NCBI GenBank assembly: GCA_910587675.1
Contig: CAJUMU010000001.1
Coordinates: 251,770-315,769, forward strand
DNA from: an uncultured Alistipes sp.
Lineage (GTDB): Bacteria; Bacteroidota; Bacteroidia; Bacteroidales; Rikenellaceae
Reading direction: 5' to 3'
DNA length: 64,000 bases
The notes under the pieces are model-generated. The model saw nothing but the letters and a program-made list of their open reading frames with translations, did not search any database and was not told the origin of the DNA. The position numbers were made by a program, and so were the translations under genes. Positions 1 to 7,250 of this stretch are shown here, in pieces. Within the stretch, counting starts at the first letter, position 1. Each line of letters opens with the position of its first letter.

Positions 1-722
1 ACGGGCACCAAAGCCATGTACGAATAAGCCGCAACGGCAATGGGACCCAACAAGTGCGGAGCCAGTTTCGAAGTAAGATAAATTGCCGTCGGGCCGTCAG
101 CGCCGCCGATGATGGCGGTCGAAGCAGCCTCGTTGGGCAGGAATCCCAACGCCGTGGCGCCCAGATAGGTGGCGAAGATACCGACCTGCGCGGCAGCGCC
201 CAGCAACAGACTCTTGGGGTTGGCGATCAGAGGACCGAAGTCGGTCATCGCGCCCACGCCCACGAAGATCAAGCAGGGATAGATACCTAATTTAACACCC
301 AAATAGAGGTAGTCGATCAATCCTGCCAGAGAATCGAATCCCGTCCAGTGCACGTGTCCGCCCTCGAAAAGCTCCGAATGGAACATACCCGCACCCGGCA
401 AGTTGGTCAACACCATACCGAAAGCTATGGGCAGCAGCAACAGAGGCTCGTACTGCTTCACGATAGCCAGATAGAGCAACACGCAGGCTATCAACAGCAT
501 GACGATGCAACGCCAATCCTGAACAAGGCCAACGAAACCCGTGCTCTCGGCAAAATTCATAAGCGAATCGCCGACATCGATGTCGGCATCTGCCGCTTGC
601 GCGACGCTCTGCGCGGCCGCGGTCGCCTCGCCCTGCGCCGAGCCGTTGCCCCACGCCTGAACCGACAAACCTACCGTCGCGACGGCAAGCAACATCAACA
701 TATATTTCATCACTCTCTTCAT
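1..722 (-). CDS. oadB: Sodium-pump decarboxylase beta subunit (OadB/MmdB), 3' end outside window
   Basis: This is the membrane subunit of a biotin-dependent, Na+-translocating decarboxylase. It releases CO2 from carboxybiotin and exports Na+. Translating the minus strand from the ATG at 722 gives 240 residues before the window edge. A hydrophobic N-terminus (about 5-24) is followed by an Ala-rich spacer, several membrane segments, and the family signature GGADGPTAIY near residue 206, whose Asp belongs to the Na+/proton site in the OadB family. It is the last visible gene of the mce-mmdA-oadG-biotin carrier operon, 17 bases after the carrier gene. With MmdA as the carboxyltransferase, the substrate is most likely methylmalonyl-CoA rather than oxaloacetate. 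The C-terminal part is not visible. Confidence 0.93.
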   Translation of the reverse strand, partial: MKRVMKYMLMLLAVATVGLSVQAWGNGSAQGEATAAAQSVAQAADADIDVGDSLMNFAESTGFVGLVQDWRCIVMLLIACVLLYLAIVKQYEPLLLLPIAFGMVLTNLPGAGMFHSELFEGGHVHWTGFDSLAGLIDYLYLGVKLGIYPCLIFVGVGAMTDFGPLIANPKSLLLGAAAQVGIFATYLGATALGFLPNEAASTAIIGGADGPTAIYLTSKLAPHLLGPIAVAAYSYMALVP

Positions 723-739
723 CGGTCGCAACATTTAGT

Positions 740-1168
740 TTATGCCAAATCCAAAAGTGCGTCGCCCTGCTGAACGGCCTGACCGCCCGACACGTGAACT
801 GCGGTAACGGTACCGTCGGCGGGAGCGAGAACCTCGTTCTCCATCTTCATGGCCTCGATGATAATCAAGGTCTGACCAGCCTTGACCGCATCGCCGGCCT
901 TGACATTCACCACCGTGACGCTGCCCGGCAGGGGCGCGGTCACCGAATTGGCGCCTGCCGCAACCTTGGGCGCAGCGGCGGGAGCGGCAACGGGAGCCGC
1001 GGCCGCAGGCTTCGGAGCCGCGATATGAGGAACGGCGACGCTCTCGGCGCGCTCCACCTCCACGGTGTACTTCTTACCGTTAAGCTCCACCTCGGCTACA
1101 TTGTGCGACGTCTCGGCCACGGTAGCCTCGTAATGCTTTCCGTTTATGTTGAATTTAAGTTTCTGCAT
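740..1168 (-). CDS. Biotin carboxyl carrier protein of methylmalonyl-CoA decarboxylase
   Basis: The protein has 142 residues. The N-terminal part (1-45) resembles the small beta domain found ahead of biotinyl domains in propionyl-CoA carboxylase-like carriers. An Ala/Pro-rich swinging linker spans about 47-70. The biotinyl domain fills the rest and has the motif EAMKMEN, with the biotinylated lysine at residue 108. It shuttles the carboxyl group from the MmdA active site to the membrane subunit OadB. It lies between the oadG and oadB genes, with short spacers typical of one transcript. No biotin carboxylase gene is adjacent, which fits a decarboxylase rather than an ATP-driven carboxylase. 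Confidence 0.93.
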   Translation of the reverse strand: MQKLKFNINGKHYEATVAETSHNVAEVELNGKKYTVEVERAESVAVPHIAAPKPAAAAPVAAPAAAPKVAAGANSVTAPLPGSVTVVNVKAGDAVKAGQTLIIIEAMKMENEVLAPADGTVTAVHVSGGQAVQQGDALLDLA

Positions 1169-1183
1169 TTTAACTACTTAATA

Positions 1184-1501
1184 TTAGAAAGTTACACTTT
1201 TTTGATTCCACGGCGAGTATGCCGCGTCTTCGTGAACGATGGTAAGCACGTCGCTCTCCTCGTCGTGCATGTCATAGAACATGTGCAAGGCGAAAGCTAC
1301 CGCCGCCATCTCCTCCTCGTCCGACTGAACGGGAGCGGCAGCAGCGACCGTCGCGACGCTCTGCTTTTGGGGTTTCTCCGCGAAGACGAGACCGAAGATC
1401 TTGATCACGCCGATGAGCAGTACGAGTACCGCAAACACCAACGAAAATCCTACGACGGTAATTATCAAAGCGTTGCCCCAGTTTATAGCTAACATTGTCA
1501 T
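1184..1501 (-). CDS. OadG-family small membrane subunit of the decarboxylase
   Basis: This 105-residue protein has one strong membrane segment at about residues 10-38, followed by a polar, Ala/Glu-rich tail that ends with a conserved-looking block containing HEDAAYSPW. This is the layout of OadG/MmdD (delta/gamma) subunits, which tether the soluble carboxyltransferase to the membrane pump. Two ATGs two codons apart (1501 and 1495) could serve as start; the longer is given. It lies 18 bases after mmdA and 15 bases before the biotin carrier gene, in the same operon. The family call rests on topology, context and tail motif. Confidence 0.85.
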   Translation of the reverse strand: MTMLAINWGNALIITVVGFSLVFAVLVLLIGVIKIFGLVFAEKPQKQSVATVAAAAPVQSDEEEMAAVAFALHMFYDMHDEESDVLTIVHEDAAYSPWNQKSVTF

Positions 1502-1519
1502 AAGCTGCGATCGTTTTCG

Positions 1520-3085
1520 TTACAAAGGAATATTGCCGTGTTTCTTCGCGGGATTGCCCACGCGCTTGGTCTGCAACGACTCCAGAGCGCGGATCACGCG
1601 GAAACGGGTGTTGCGAGGCTCGATCACGTCGTCGATATAGCCGTAACGGGCTGCGTTGTAGGGGTTCGAGAACTTATCCTTGTACTCCTGCTCGCACTTC
1701 TCGACGAACTTGGCCTTCTCCTCGGCGTCGGTGAACGCAGCCAACTCCTTGGCGTGCAGCACCTCGACAGCTCCGCTTGCGCCCATGACGGCGATCTCGG
1801 CCGTAGGCCAAGCATAGTTGATATCGCCGCGGATATGCTTCGACGACATCACGATGTAGGCGCCGCCGTAAGCCTTGCGCAACGTTACGGTCACCTTGGG
1901 CACCGTCGCCTCGCAGTACGCATAGAGCAACTTCGCGCCGTGGGTGATTACGCCGCCGTACTCCTGACCCGTACCCGGCAGGAATCCCGGGACGTCGACC
2001 AGCGTCACGATCGGAATGTTGAACGCGTCGCAGAAACGCACGAAACGCGCCGCCTTGCGGCTGGCGTTGATATCGAGCACGCCCGCCATGAAGTTGGGCT
2101 GGTTGGCGATTATACCCACGCTCTGACCGTTGAAACGGGCGAAGCAGGTGATGATGTTCTTGGCGTACGTAGCCGCGCTCTCCAGATACTCGCCGTTGTC
2201 GACTATGCCGCGGATAACCTCGTACATGTCGTAAGGCTTGTTCGGATTGTCGGGAATGATCTCGTTCAGGATATCCTCCTTGCGGGCGATATCGTCGGCG
2301 CACGGGATTCTCGGAGCCATATCGGCGTTGTTCTGAGGCATGTACGCCAACAGATCGCGGATGAGGCCTATGCCCTCCTCCTCGGTGTCGACGGCGAACT
2401 GAGCCACGCCGCTCTTGGTGGTGTGCATCGACGCGCCACCCAGCTGCTCCTGCGTAACGTCCTCGCCCGTAACGGTCTTAACAACCTTGGGACCCGTGAG
2501 GAACATATACGACGTGTCGCGACGCATGATAACGAAGTCGGTAAGCGCGGGAGAGTATACCGCGCCGCCCGCGCAGGGACCGAAGATGGCCGAGATCTGG
2601 GGTATGACGCCCGAAGCCATCACATTGCGCTGGAAGATGTTGGCGTAACCGGCCAAAGCGTTCACGCCCTCCTGAATGCGCGCGCCGCCCGAGTCGTTGA
2701 GACCGATGCAGGGAGCGCCGTTGCGCATTGCCATGTCCATAACCTTGCAGATCTTCTCCGCCATCGAAATCGACAACGAACCCGCCGTTACGGTGAAATC
2801 CTGCGCGAAGACATACACCAGTCGTCCACCGATGGTTCCGTAACCCGTCACCACGCCGTCGCCGTAAGTGTGCTTCTTCTCCATTCCGAAGTCATAGCAA
2901 CGATGCGTCACGAACATGTCGAACTCCTCGAAGCTGCCTTCGTCCAAAAGCATGTGGATGCGCTCGCGTGCCGTATATTTACCCTTTGCGTGCTGCTTCT
3001 CGATAGCCTTCTCGCCGCCGCCCAAACGTGCCGTTTCACGATTCTCGATCAGCTTGGCTACCTGTTGTTTTTGAATTTCGCTCAT
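1520..3085 (-). CDS. mmdA: Methylmalonyl-CoA decarboxylase/carboxyltransferase alpha subunit
   Basis: The 521-residue protein is the full size of the acyl-CoA carboxyltransferase family (propionyl-CoA carboxylase beta / MmdA / 12S transcarboxylase). It contains the two Gly-Gly oxyanion-hole regions of the crotonase fold, GPCAGGAVYSPAL in the N-terminal half and RKAYGGAYIVMSSK in the C-terminal half. The reaction transfers CO2 from (S)-methylmalonyl-CoA to biotin, leaving propionyl-CoA. The genes before it (methylmalonyl-CoA epimerase) and after it (OadG, biotin carrier, OadB) indicate a Na+-pumping methylmalonyl-CoA decarboxylase, so propionate formation also energises the membrane. Start ATG at 3085, 27 bases after the mce stop. 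Confidence 0.96.
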   Translation of the reverse strand: MSEIQKQQVAKLIENRETARLGGGEKAIEKQHAKGKYTARERIHMLLDEGSFEEFDMFVTHRCYDFGMEKKHTYGDGVVTGYGTIGGRLVYVFAQDFTVTAGSLSISMAEKICKVMDMAMRNGAPCIGLNDSGGARIQEGVNALAGYANIFQRNVMASGVIPQISAIFGPCAGGAVYSPALTDFVIMRRDTSYMFLTGPKVVKTVTGEDVTQEQLGGASMHTTKSGVAQFAVDTEEEGIGLIRDLLAYMPQNNADMAPRIPCADDIARKEDILNEIIPDNPNKPYDMYEVIRGIVDNGEYLESAATYAKNIITCFARFNGQSVGIIANQPNFMAGVLDINASRKAARFVRFCDAFNIPIVTLVDVPGFLPGTGQEYGGVITHGAKLLYAYCEATVPKVTVTLRKAYGGAYIVMSSKHIRGDINYAWPTAEIAVMGASGAVEVLHAKELAAFTDAEEKAKFVEKCEQEYKDKFSNPYNAARYGYIDDVIEPRNTRFRVIRALESLQTKRVGNPAKKHGNIPL

Positions 3086-3112
3086 AAAAGTGCTTGCTGT
3101 TTATTTGATTGT

Positions 3113-3523
3113 TTACTTGTTTTTATCCTCGCACAATTCGGTCAGGATGCCCTGCGTCGACTTAGGGTGCAGGAAAGCGATCGTCATGCCCTCGGCGCCG
3201 CTGCGCGGGGTCTTGTCGATCAGGCGTATGCCCTTCTGCTCGGCGTCGGCCAGCTGCTCCTCGATGTTCTCGCACGCCAGAGCCATGTGGTGGATGCCCA
3301 CGCCGCGATTCTCGATATACTTGGCGATCGTCGAATCCTCCGACGTCGGCTCCAGAAGCTCGATCTTGGTCTGGCCCAGCTTGAAGAAAGCGGTCTTCAC
3401 CTTCTGGTCGGCCACCTCCTCGACGGCGTAACACTTCAGACCCAATACGTTCTCCCAATAAGGAATCGCTTCGTCAAGACTCTTGACCGCAATACCGAGA
3501 TGTTCAATGTGTGAAACTTTCAT
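3113..3523 (-). CDS. mce: Methylmalonyl-CoA epimerase
   Basis: This 136-residue protein of the vicinal-oxygen-chelate fold has two beta-alpha-beta-beta-beta modules. The metal-site motifs are HIEHLGIA at the start, GIHHMAL in the middle and GILTEL at the end. It interconverts (R)- and (S)-methylmalonyl-CoA, linking the B12 mutase (MutAB at 40499-44493) to the decarboxylase encoded just downstream. It is the first gene of the five-gene operon. A -7-like element, TATCTTTG, lies on the minus strand at 3593-3600, about 70 bases upstream. Length and motifs match the family fully. Confidence 0.96.
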   Translation of the reverse strand: MKVSHIEHLGIAVKSLDEAIPYWENVLGLKCYAVEEVADQKVKTAFFKLGQTKIELLEPTSEDSTIAKYIENRGVGIHHMALACENIEEQLADAEQKGIRLIDKTPRSGAEGMTIAFLHPKSTQGILTELCEDKNK

Positions 3524-3592
3524 AATTTCGAGTTTAAGTTATTAGTTTTCGTATGTAAATTTCCGATTTTTCGACTTTAGCCCAAAACACTA

Positions 3593-3600
3593 CAAAGATA
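3593..3600 (-). promoter_or_regulatory. Probable -7 element of the mce-mmdA operon
   Basis: On the minus strand the bases read TATCTTTG, an exact fit to the Bacteroidetes TAnnTTTG element. No clear TTTG box is visible at the usual 19-21 base distance, so only the -7 half is supported. It is 70 bases from the mce start codon. Confidence 0.45.
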
Positions 3601-3705
3601 GGAGTAAAATCCCAAATAACGAAATATTCGGAGCAAGTTTATAAATAATTTCAGGATTATCGCGCGACTATATACAATAAGGAAAGACGCATCCGCTCGG
3701 GCGGC

Positions 3706-3790
3706 AGCCTGCGGGGAACGCAACGATGCGAATGCCGTTGCGGGCCTCCGCGGGGCGAGGCTGCGGCCCGCGCGACTCTGCGAGTCGCAA
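3706..3790. repeat. GC-rich dispersed hairpin repeat, family A copy 1
   Basis: The block is nearly identical over about 75 bases to 5815-5904, and related blocks lie at 28295-28383 (inverted) and 31990-32076. It contains a long imperfect hairpin (arms GCAGCCT / AGGCTGC), an inner hairpin (CGCAACG / CGTTGCG), and an end hairpin GCGACTC-TGC-GAGTCGC. It lies just beyond the tRNA terminator and encodes nothing recognisable. Confidence 0.85.
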
Positions 3791-3794
3791 CAGC

Positions 3795-3834
3795 AATAAA
3801 AAACAAAGGGTCGTCGATCTCTCGACAACCCTTT
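3795..3834 (-). terminator. Rho-independent terminator of the tRNA-Pro pair
   Basis: On the minus strand a 13-bp stem (AAAGGGTTGTCGA paired with TCGACGACCCTTT, one G-T wobble) has a 4-base loop and is followed by GTTTTTTATT. It begins 10 bases after the 3' end of the downstream tRNA. Confidence 0.9.
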
Positions 3835-3843
3835 CGTCATCTG

Positions 3844-3918
3844 TCGGGATAACAGGATTCGAACCTGTGACCCCCAACTCCCGAAGCTGGTGCGCTAACC
3901 GGACTGCGCTACATCCCG
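3844..3918 (-). tRNA. tRNA-Pro (anticodon CGG)
   Basis: The 75-base cloverleaf has acceptor stem CGGGATG/TATCCCG (one wobble pair), D-arm GCGC...GCGC, anticodon stem CCAGC/GTTGG with loop TTCGGGA (anticodon CGG, reads CCG), and T-arm CAGGTTCGAATCCTG. The discriminator base is A. CCA is not encoded. It is cotranscribed with the second tRNA-Pro upstream. Confidence 0.96.
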
Positions 3919-3961
3919 ATGACTCTGTTTTACGACGGCCTGCGAAGCGGGCCGATTCCGG

Positions 3962-4036
3962 TCGGGATAACAGGATTCGAACCTGTGACCCCCTGCTCCC
4001 AAAGCAGGTGCGCTAACCGGACTGCGCTACATCCCG
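3962..4036 (-). tRNA. tRNA-Pro (anticodon TGG)
   Basis: The 75-base cloverleaf is nearly identical to its neighbour outside the anticodon arm. The anticodon stem is CCTGC/GCAGG with loop TTTGGGA (anticodon TGG, reads CCA and probably other CCN codons). Acceptor and T-arm match the CGG isoacceptor, which points to duplication. CCA is not encoded. Confidence 0.96.
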
Positions 4037-4089
4037 TCGTCCTGACCATGCCGCGACATCGGTCAGGGAAATCATCCGATTTCGAGGGG

Positions 4090-4120
4090 CAAAGATATAT
4101 TGTTTTTTCTTTTTCAGCAA
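4090..4120 (-). promoter_or_regulatory. Promoter of the tRNA-Pro pair
   Basis: The minus strand has TTG (4118-4120), a 20-base A-rich spacer, then TATCTTTG (4090-4097). This is a full match to the Bacteroidetes housekeeping promoter, placed 53 bases before the first tRNA. Confidence 0.8.
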
Positions 4121-4153
4121 GAATTTCGACTGTTTTTTTGCGTCGAACGGAAC

Positions 4154-4675
4154 TTACGGCCGAAAAAAGGCCCATAGCACCACTTTGCTCTCATCGCGAA
4201 GCCTGCGATCGAGTATCGTCATCGCATGCCGCGAAACTGCGGGACATCCCCAACTGCCCACCGCGGGCAGCGGCCAAACGGCAAACGACGGAGTATATCG
4301 CCATCCGTGCAGCACCACGCACCGAGCACGCAACGCCGAGTCGGTATCGTCCAAGCCGTCGAGCCGATAGGCCGTGCCGTAACGCCCCTCGTAACGCTCG
4401 CCGATCAAAGCCCGCCCTTGGGAGCTGAGGTGCGATCCGTCGACGTTCGACGTGCGCGCGTATGCGCTCGGGACGTGCGCTCGTCGGCTGCCGCTCCCGT
4501 GACTCGCCACGAAGATATGTTCTGCGCGGTCTTCGTCGAAGTTCCACAACGCCAAGCGGCGGCGTCCCGAGTGCATCGACAGGTCCCACAGCAGTGCGAT
4601 ACGGGTGTTGTACCCGTGCTCGCGGCAGTATTCGACCAACTCGGCAGCCCGAAGACGGAAACGTTCGGCATTCAT
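4154..4675 (-). CDS. L,D-transpeptidase catalytic domain (YkuD_2-like) protein
   Basis: The 173-residue protein carries the L,D-transpeptidase signature in its YkuD_2 (murein L,D-transpeptidase catalytic-domain) form: HSG near 35-37, SHG near 58-60, a catalytic-type His in VLHGW (residue 123) and the nucleophile Cys144 in SWGCPAVS. Such enzymes cross-link or modify peptidoglycan in the periplasm. The start at 4675 is set by an ATGA overlap with the sirtuin stop codon, so translation is probably coupled. No signal peptide or lipobox is visible at this start, and none appears in the upstream in-frame extension, which is odd for a periplasmic enzyme. A cytosolic role or a noncanonical export route remains open. 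The family call is good; the substrate is not known. Confidence 0.85.
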   Translation of the reverse strand: MNAERFRLRAAELVEYCREHGYNTRIALLWDLSMHSGRRRLALWNFDEDRAEHIFVASHGSGSRRAHVPSAYARTSNVDGSHLSSQGRALIGERYEGRYGTAYRLDGLDDTDSALRARCVVLHGWRYTPSFAVWPLPAVGSWGCPAVSRHAMTILDRRLRDESKVVLWAFFRP

Positions 4676-5370
4676 CGCGCAGCCTCCGCTTCGAGTCGCG
4701 CCGCGAGTTCGGGCATGCCGACCGCAGCCCGCGCCTTGATATGCGTCAGAGGATTGCGTATGGCGGCGGTATCGGGATTCCCCGGGTCGACTATGTAGAT
4801 CGGAACGCCCGCCCGCGCGTAACGCACTAACGAGGCGGCAGGATAAACGGCAAGCGATGTGCCGACCACGATCATTATGTCGGCCGAGGCCGCTATGCGC
4901 GTCGCGCGGTCGAACTCGGGGACCGCTTCGCCGAAAAAGACTATGTGAGGTCGTAGCAGCGAGCCGTCCGAGGCGCGGGCGTCGAGCGGCTGCTCCCAGC
5001 CCTCGGCGGGGACGATGAGTTCGGGATCGCGTTCGCTGCGCAGCTTGGTCAGCTCGCCGTGCAGATGCGTCACGCGGCTCGATCCCGCGCGTTCGTGCAG
5101 GTCGTCGACGTTTTGCGTGACGACCTCGACATCGAACGTGCGCTCCAGAGCGGCTATGGCCGCGTGCGCCGCATTGGGTTGCGCCGAGAGCAGCTCTTTT
5201 CGCCGCTTGTTGTAGAACTCCACGACCAGCGCGCGGTTGCGCGCCAACGCTTCGGGCGTGCATACGTCTTCGATACGATAATTCGCCCAAAGGCCGTCGG
5301 CGTCGCGGAACGTCGCCAGTCCGCTGTCGGCGCTGACGCCCGCGCCCGTGAATACCACTATTTTCTTCAT
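4672..5370 (-). CDS. cobB: Sirtuin-type NAD-dependent protein deacylase
   Basis: This 232-residue Sir2-family enzyme removes acyl groups from lysines with consumption of NAD+. Visible motifs are the NAD-binding GAGVSADSG (9-17), TQNVDDLHERAG (85-96), the catalytic His104 in HLHGE, and the C-terminal VGTSLAVYPAASLV. The four zinc-binding cysteines of most sirtuins are absent: the stretch after HLHGE has no Cys at all. From memory, the Bacteroides relatives lack them too, so this looks like a lineage trait rather than decay. Its stop codon overlaps the start of the L,D-transpeptidase gene. Confidence 0.92.
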   Translation of the reverse strand: MKKIVVFTGAGVSADSGLATFRDADGLWANYRIEDVCTPEALARNRALVVEFYNKRRKELLSAQPNAAHAAIAALERTFDVEVVTQNVDDLHERAGSSRVTHLHGELTKLRSERDPELIVPAEGWEQPLDARASDGSLLRPHIVFFGEAVPEFDRATRIAASADIMIVVGTSLAVYPAASLVRYARAGVPIYIVDPGNPDTAAIRNPLTHIKARAAVGMPELAARLEAEAAR

Positions 5371-5389
5371 AAGATCACAAGGTTTAATG

Positions 5390-5791
5390 TTACGGTCTGC
5401 AACTCATGCGCCGCAATCTGATGTGGGCTGCGGCCGAAACGAGCAACGATGCGGCTGCGACGCACAATATATCGGGAATATCCGTCCAGTCGCCCTTTAC
5501 GAATCCTATCACGACCGTCGGGATGATGCCGATGGAAATGCCGAACCAAAAGGCGAACCTCCTGCATTTCCGCCACCAGAGTCGGGGACTGCGTCGCCGG
5601 ATACATACGCTTCTGTATACGGCGAATATTGCCGAGAGGATCAGGACTACGGTCGCAAATGCGTCGTCGAACGCTTCCAGTCTGCGGGCGCCGAATGATT
5701 CGGCGCGGTGAATCGTAATTTTATGTATGGCCAATGACGAGAGCGACATCAGCGCCAACAACCGTAAGAGCCATTTTTCGATAGTGTTCAT
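5390..5791 (-). CDS. Small multi-pass membrane protein of unknown function
   Basis: I do not recognise the family. From the ATG at 5791 the product is 133 residues. It has hydrophobic stretches near 8-22, 46-62, 80-98 and 108-122 separated by Arg-rich loops (for example RSVCIRRRSPRLWWRKCRR), so it is probably a four-helix inner-membrane protein with cytoplasmic basic loops. A longer frame exists, but its extra N-terminus is encoded by the family A repeat at 5815-5904 and looks artificial. The gene lies 19 bases upstream of the sirtuin gene on the same strand and may share its transcript. Confidence 0.65.
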   Translation of the reverse strand: MNTIEKWLLRLLALMSLSSLAIHKITIHRAESFGARRLEAFDDAFATVVLILSAIFAVYRSVCIRRRSPRLWWRKCRRFAFWFGISIGIIPTVVIGFVKGDWTDIPDILCVAAASLLVSAAAHIRLRRMSCRP

Positions 5792-5814
5792 AATATGCGA
5801 GTGTCTTTGCGAGG

Positions 5815-5904
5815 GTCGCAGCATGCGGGGAACGCAACGTTGCGAATGCCGTTGCGGGCCTCCGCGGGGCGAGGCTGCGGCCCGCGCGACTCCGAAGAGT
5901 CGCA
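5815..5904. repeat. GC-rich dispersed hairpin repeat, family A copy 2
   Basis: The core is almost identical to 3706-3790. The end hairpin here is GCGACTC-CGAA-GAGTCGC. It sits between the stop of the Arc-like gene and the start of the small membrane protein, in the same orientation as copy 1. Confidence 0.85.
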
Positions 5905-5906
5905 TT

Positions 5907-6104
5907 TCAATTCTCTTTCGTTTCCTCGTCTCCCGCCTCGCGGACCCTCTTCAGGCGTCCGCTGCGGCGCAGGGCGTCGGCGATGATCCATTGCAGTTGG
6001 CCGTTTATGCTGCGGAACTCATCTTCGGCCCAACGCTCCAAGGCATCCATCGTCGCGGCATCCACACGCAGTACGAAACTTTTGTTTCCGTTAGTCTTTG
6101 CCAT
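5907..6104 (-). CDS. Arc-like ribbon-helix-helix DNA-binding protein
   Basis: The 65-residue protein has the ribbon-helix-helix pattern: a short beta strand (KSFVLRVD, 8-15), a first helix (AATMDALERWAEDE) and a second helix starting at RSINGQLQWIIADALRR. It resembles Arc-family DNA-binding proteins and should act as a dimer. It lies 9 bases downstream of the SPFH-domain gene, so the two are cotranscribed. Such SPFH/Arc pairs recur in bacteria, but the role of the pair is not settled. It may bind the operon promoter at 7100-7132. Confidence 0.82.
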   Translation of the reverse strand: MAKTNGNKSFVLRVDAATMDALERWAEDEFRSINGQLQWIIADALRRSGRLKRVREAGDEETKEN

Positions 6105-6113
6105 CGCCGACCG

Positions 6114-7052
6114 TTAATGATGCAACGTGCCCGCATTCACCACGGGCTGCGCCCCCTCGTCGCCGCAGAGAACGACCAACAGATTGGTGACCATGGCCGC
6201 TTTGCGCTCCTCGTCGAGCTCGACCACGCCGTCGTCGGCCAGACGGTCGAGAGCCATCTTGACCATCGACACGGCGCCCTCGACGATCTTCTCGCGCGCC
6301 GATATGATGGCGTCGGCCTGCTGGCGGCGCAGCATGACGGCCGCGATCTCGGGAGCGTATGCCAGATAGTTGATGCGCGCCTCGACGACCTCGATGCCCG
6401 CGATGGCCAGACGCTCGGCCAGACGCATCTCGAGAACCTCGTTTATCTCGTCGCTGTTGCTGCGCAGCGTAACCTCGTCGCCCGTGGTGTCGTTATTGTC
6501 GTAAGCATAGTATCCCGCCACCTGACGCAGCGCGGCGTCGCTCTGCACCGAAACGAAACTCTCGAGCATGTTCATGCGCGCGCTCTGCGACACCATACCC
6601 TGCGCGTTGGCGGCCACGTCGATGTCGAATACCGCGCGGTAGATCTCGTCGCGCTTGAGACGCCACACCAGCACCATGCCGATCATTACCGGGTTGCCCG
6701 TCTTGTCGTTCACCTTTATCGGCTCGGCGTTCAGGTTGCGGGCGCGAAGCGATATCTTCTTCGTCGACATGAGGAAATTGATCCACCAGAATCCCGTGTT
6801 GTAGAACGATCCGCAATATTTGCCGAAGAAAGTCAGCACGCGCGCCTCGTTGGGCTCCATGAGAATGAAGCCTTTGGTGCTCATCAGGCAGAGCGCCAAC
6901 AGCAGCACCGCGCCCAAGACTACGACGGTCGAGTCGCTGTCGACGCCGATCTTGATCGCGTATATCGAAGCCGCGATTCCTGCCAGTACCAACGCCAAGG
7001 CCATGAAGCCGTTGGCTTTCCATCCCGTGTACTCGTAATTTCCGTTTTTCAT
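6114..7052 (-). CDS. SPFH/Band 7 domain membrane protein
   Basis: The 312-residue protein has two N-terminal membrane segments (about 14-33 and 41-58) followed by an SPFH domain. The recognisable core runs from EPNEARVLTFFGKY through NPVMIGMVLVWRL to the helical EMRLAERLAIAGIEVVEARINYLAYAPEIA region. Stomatin/flotillin relatives form large cage-like oligomers that organise membrane proteins and proteases. No NfeD or FtsH gene is next to it; its only partner is the Arc-like gene downstream. Confidence 0.88.
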   Translation of the reverse strand: MKNGNYEYTGWKANGFMALALVLAGIAASIYAIKIGVDSDSTVVVLGAVLLLALCLMSTKGFILMEPNEARVLTFFGKYCGSFYNTGFWWINFLMSTKKISLRARNLNAEPIKVNDKTGNPVMIGMVLVWRLKRDEIYRAVFDIDVAANAQGMVSQSARMNMLESFVSVQSDAALRQVAGYYAYDNNDTTGDEVTLRSNSDEINEVLEMRLAERLAIAGIEVVEARINYLAYAPEIAAVMLRRQQADAIISAREKIVEGAVSMVKMALDRLADDGVVELDEERKAAMVTNLLVVLCGDEGAQPVVNAGTLHH

Positions 7053-7099
7053 GATGTAGTGGTTTTAAGTCGTTAGGTTGTGATATCATTTTGATATTA

Positions 7100-7132
7100 C
7101 AAAGATATGGAATAAATTTCCGAACATGCAAA
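7100..7132 (-). promoter_or_regulatory. Promoter of the SPFH-Arc operon
   Basis: On the minus strand TTTG (7129-7132) is followed by 21 bases and TATCTTTG (7100-7107), a full Bacteroidetes promoter. It ends about 48 bases before the SPFH start codon. Confidence 0.75.
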
Positions 7133-7197
7133 TAAAAACGATTTTTTTCGCGTCGGGACCACCGTTGCGTGACGATAAGGCGAAAATCGTCAGTTTA

Positions 7198-7229
7198 TTT
7201 GGTAATTGCTCCGCGAAACGGTAACTTTA
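7198..7229 (+). promoter_or_regulatory. Possible promoter of the exo/endonuclease-phosphatase gene
   Basis: TTTG (7198-7201), a 20-base spacer and TAACTTTA (7222-7229, last base off consensus) lie 22 bases before the ATG at 7251. Confidence 0.5.
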
Positions 7230-7250
7230 CGGAAATTTACGACAAGCATT

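Noticed and set aside
5792..5905. N-terminal extension of the small membrane protein gene to 5905
   Set aside because: The extra residues derive from the family A repeat; the internal ATG at 5791 directly precedes the hydrophobic body.
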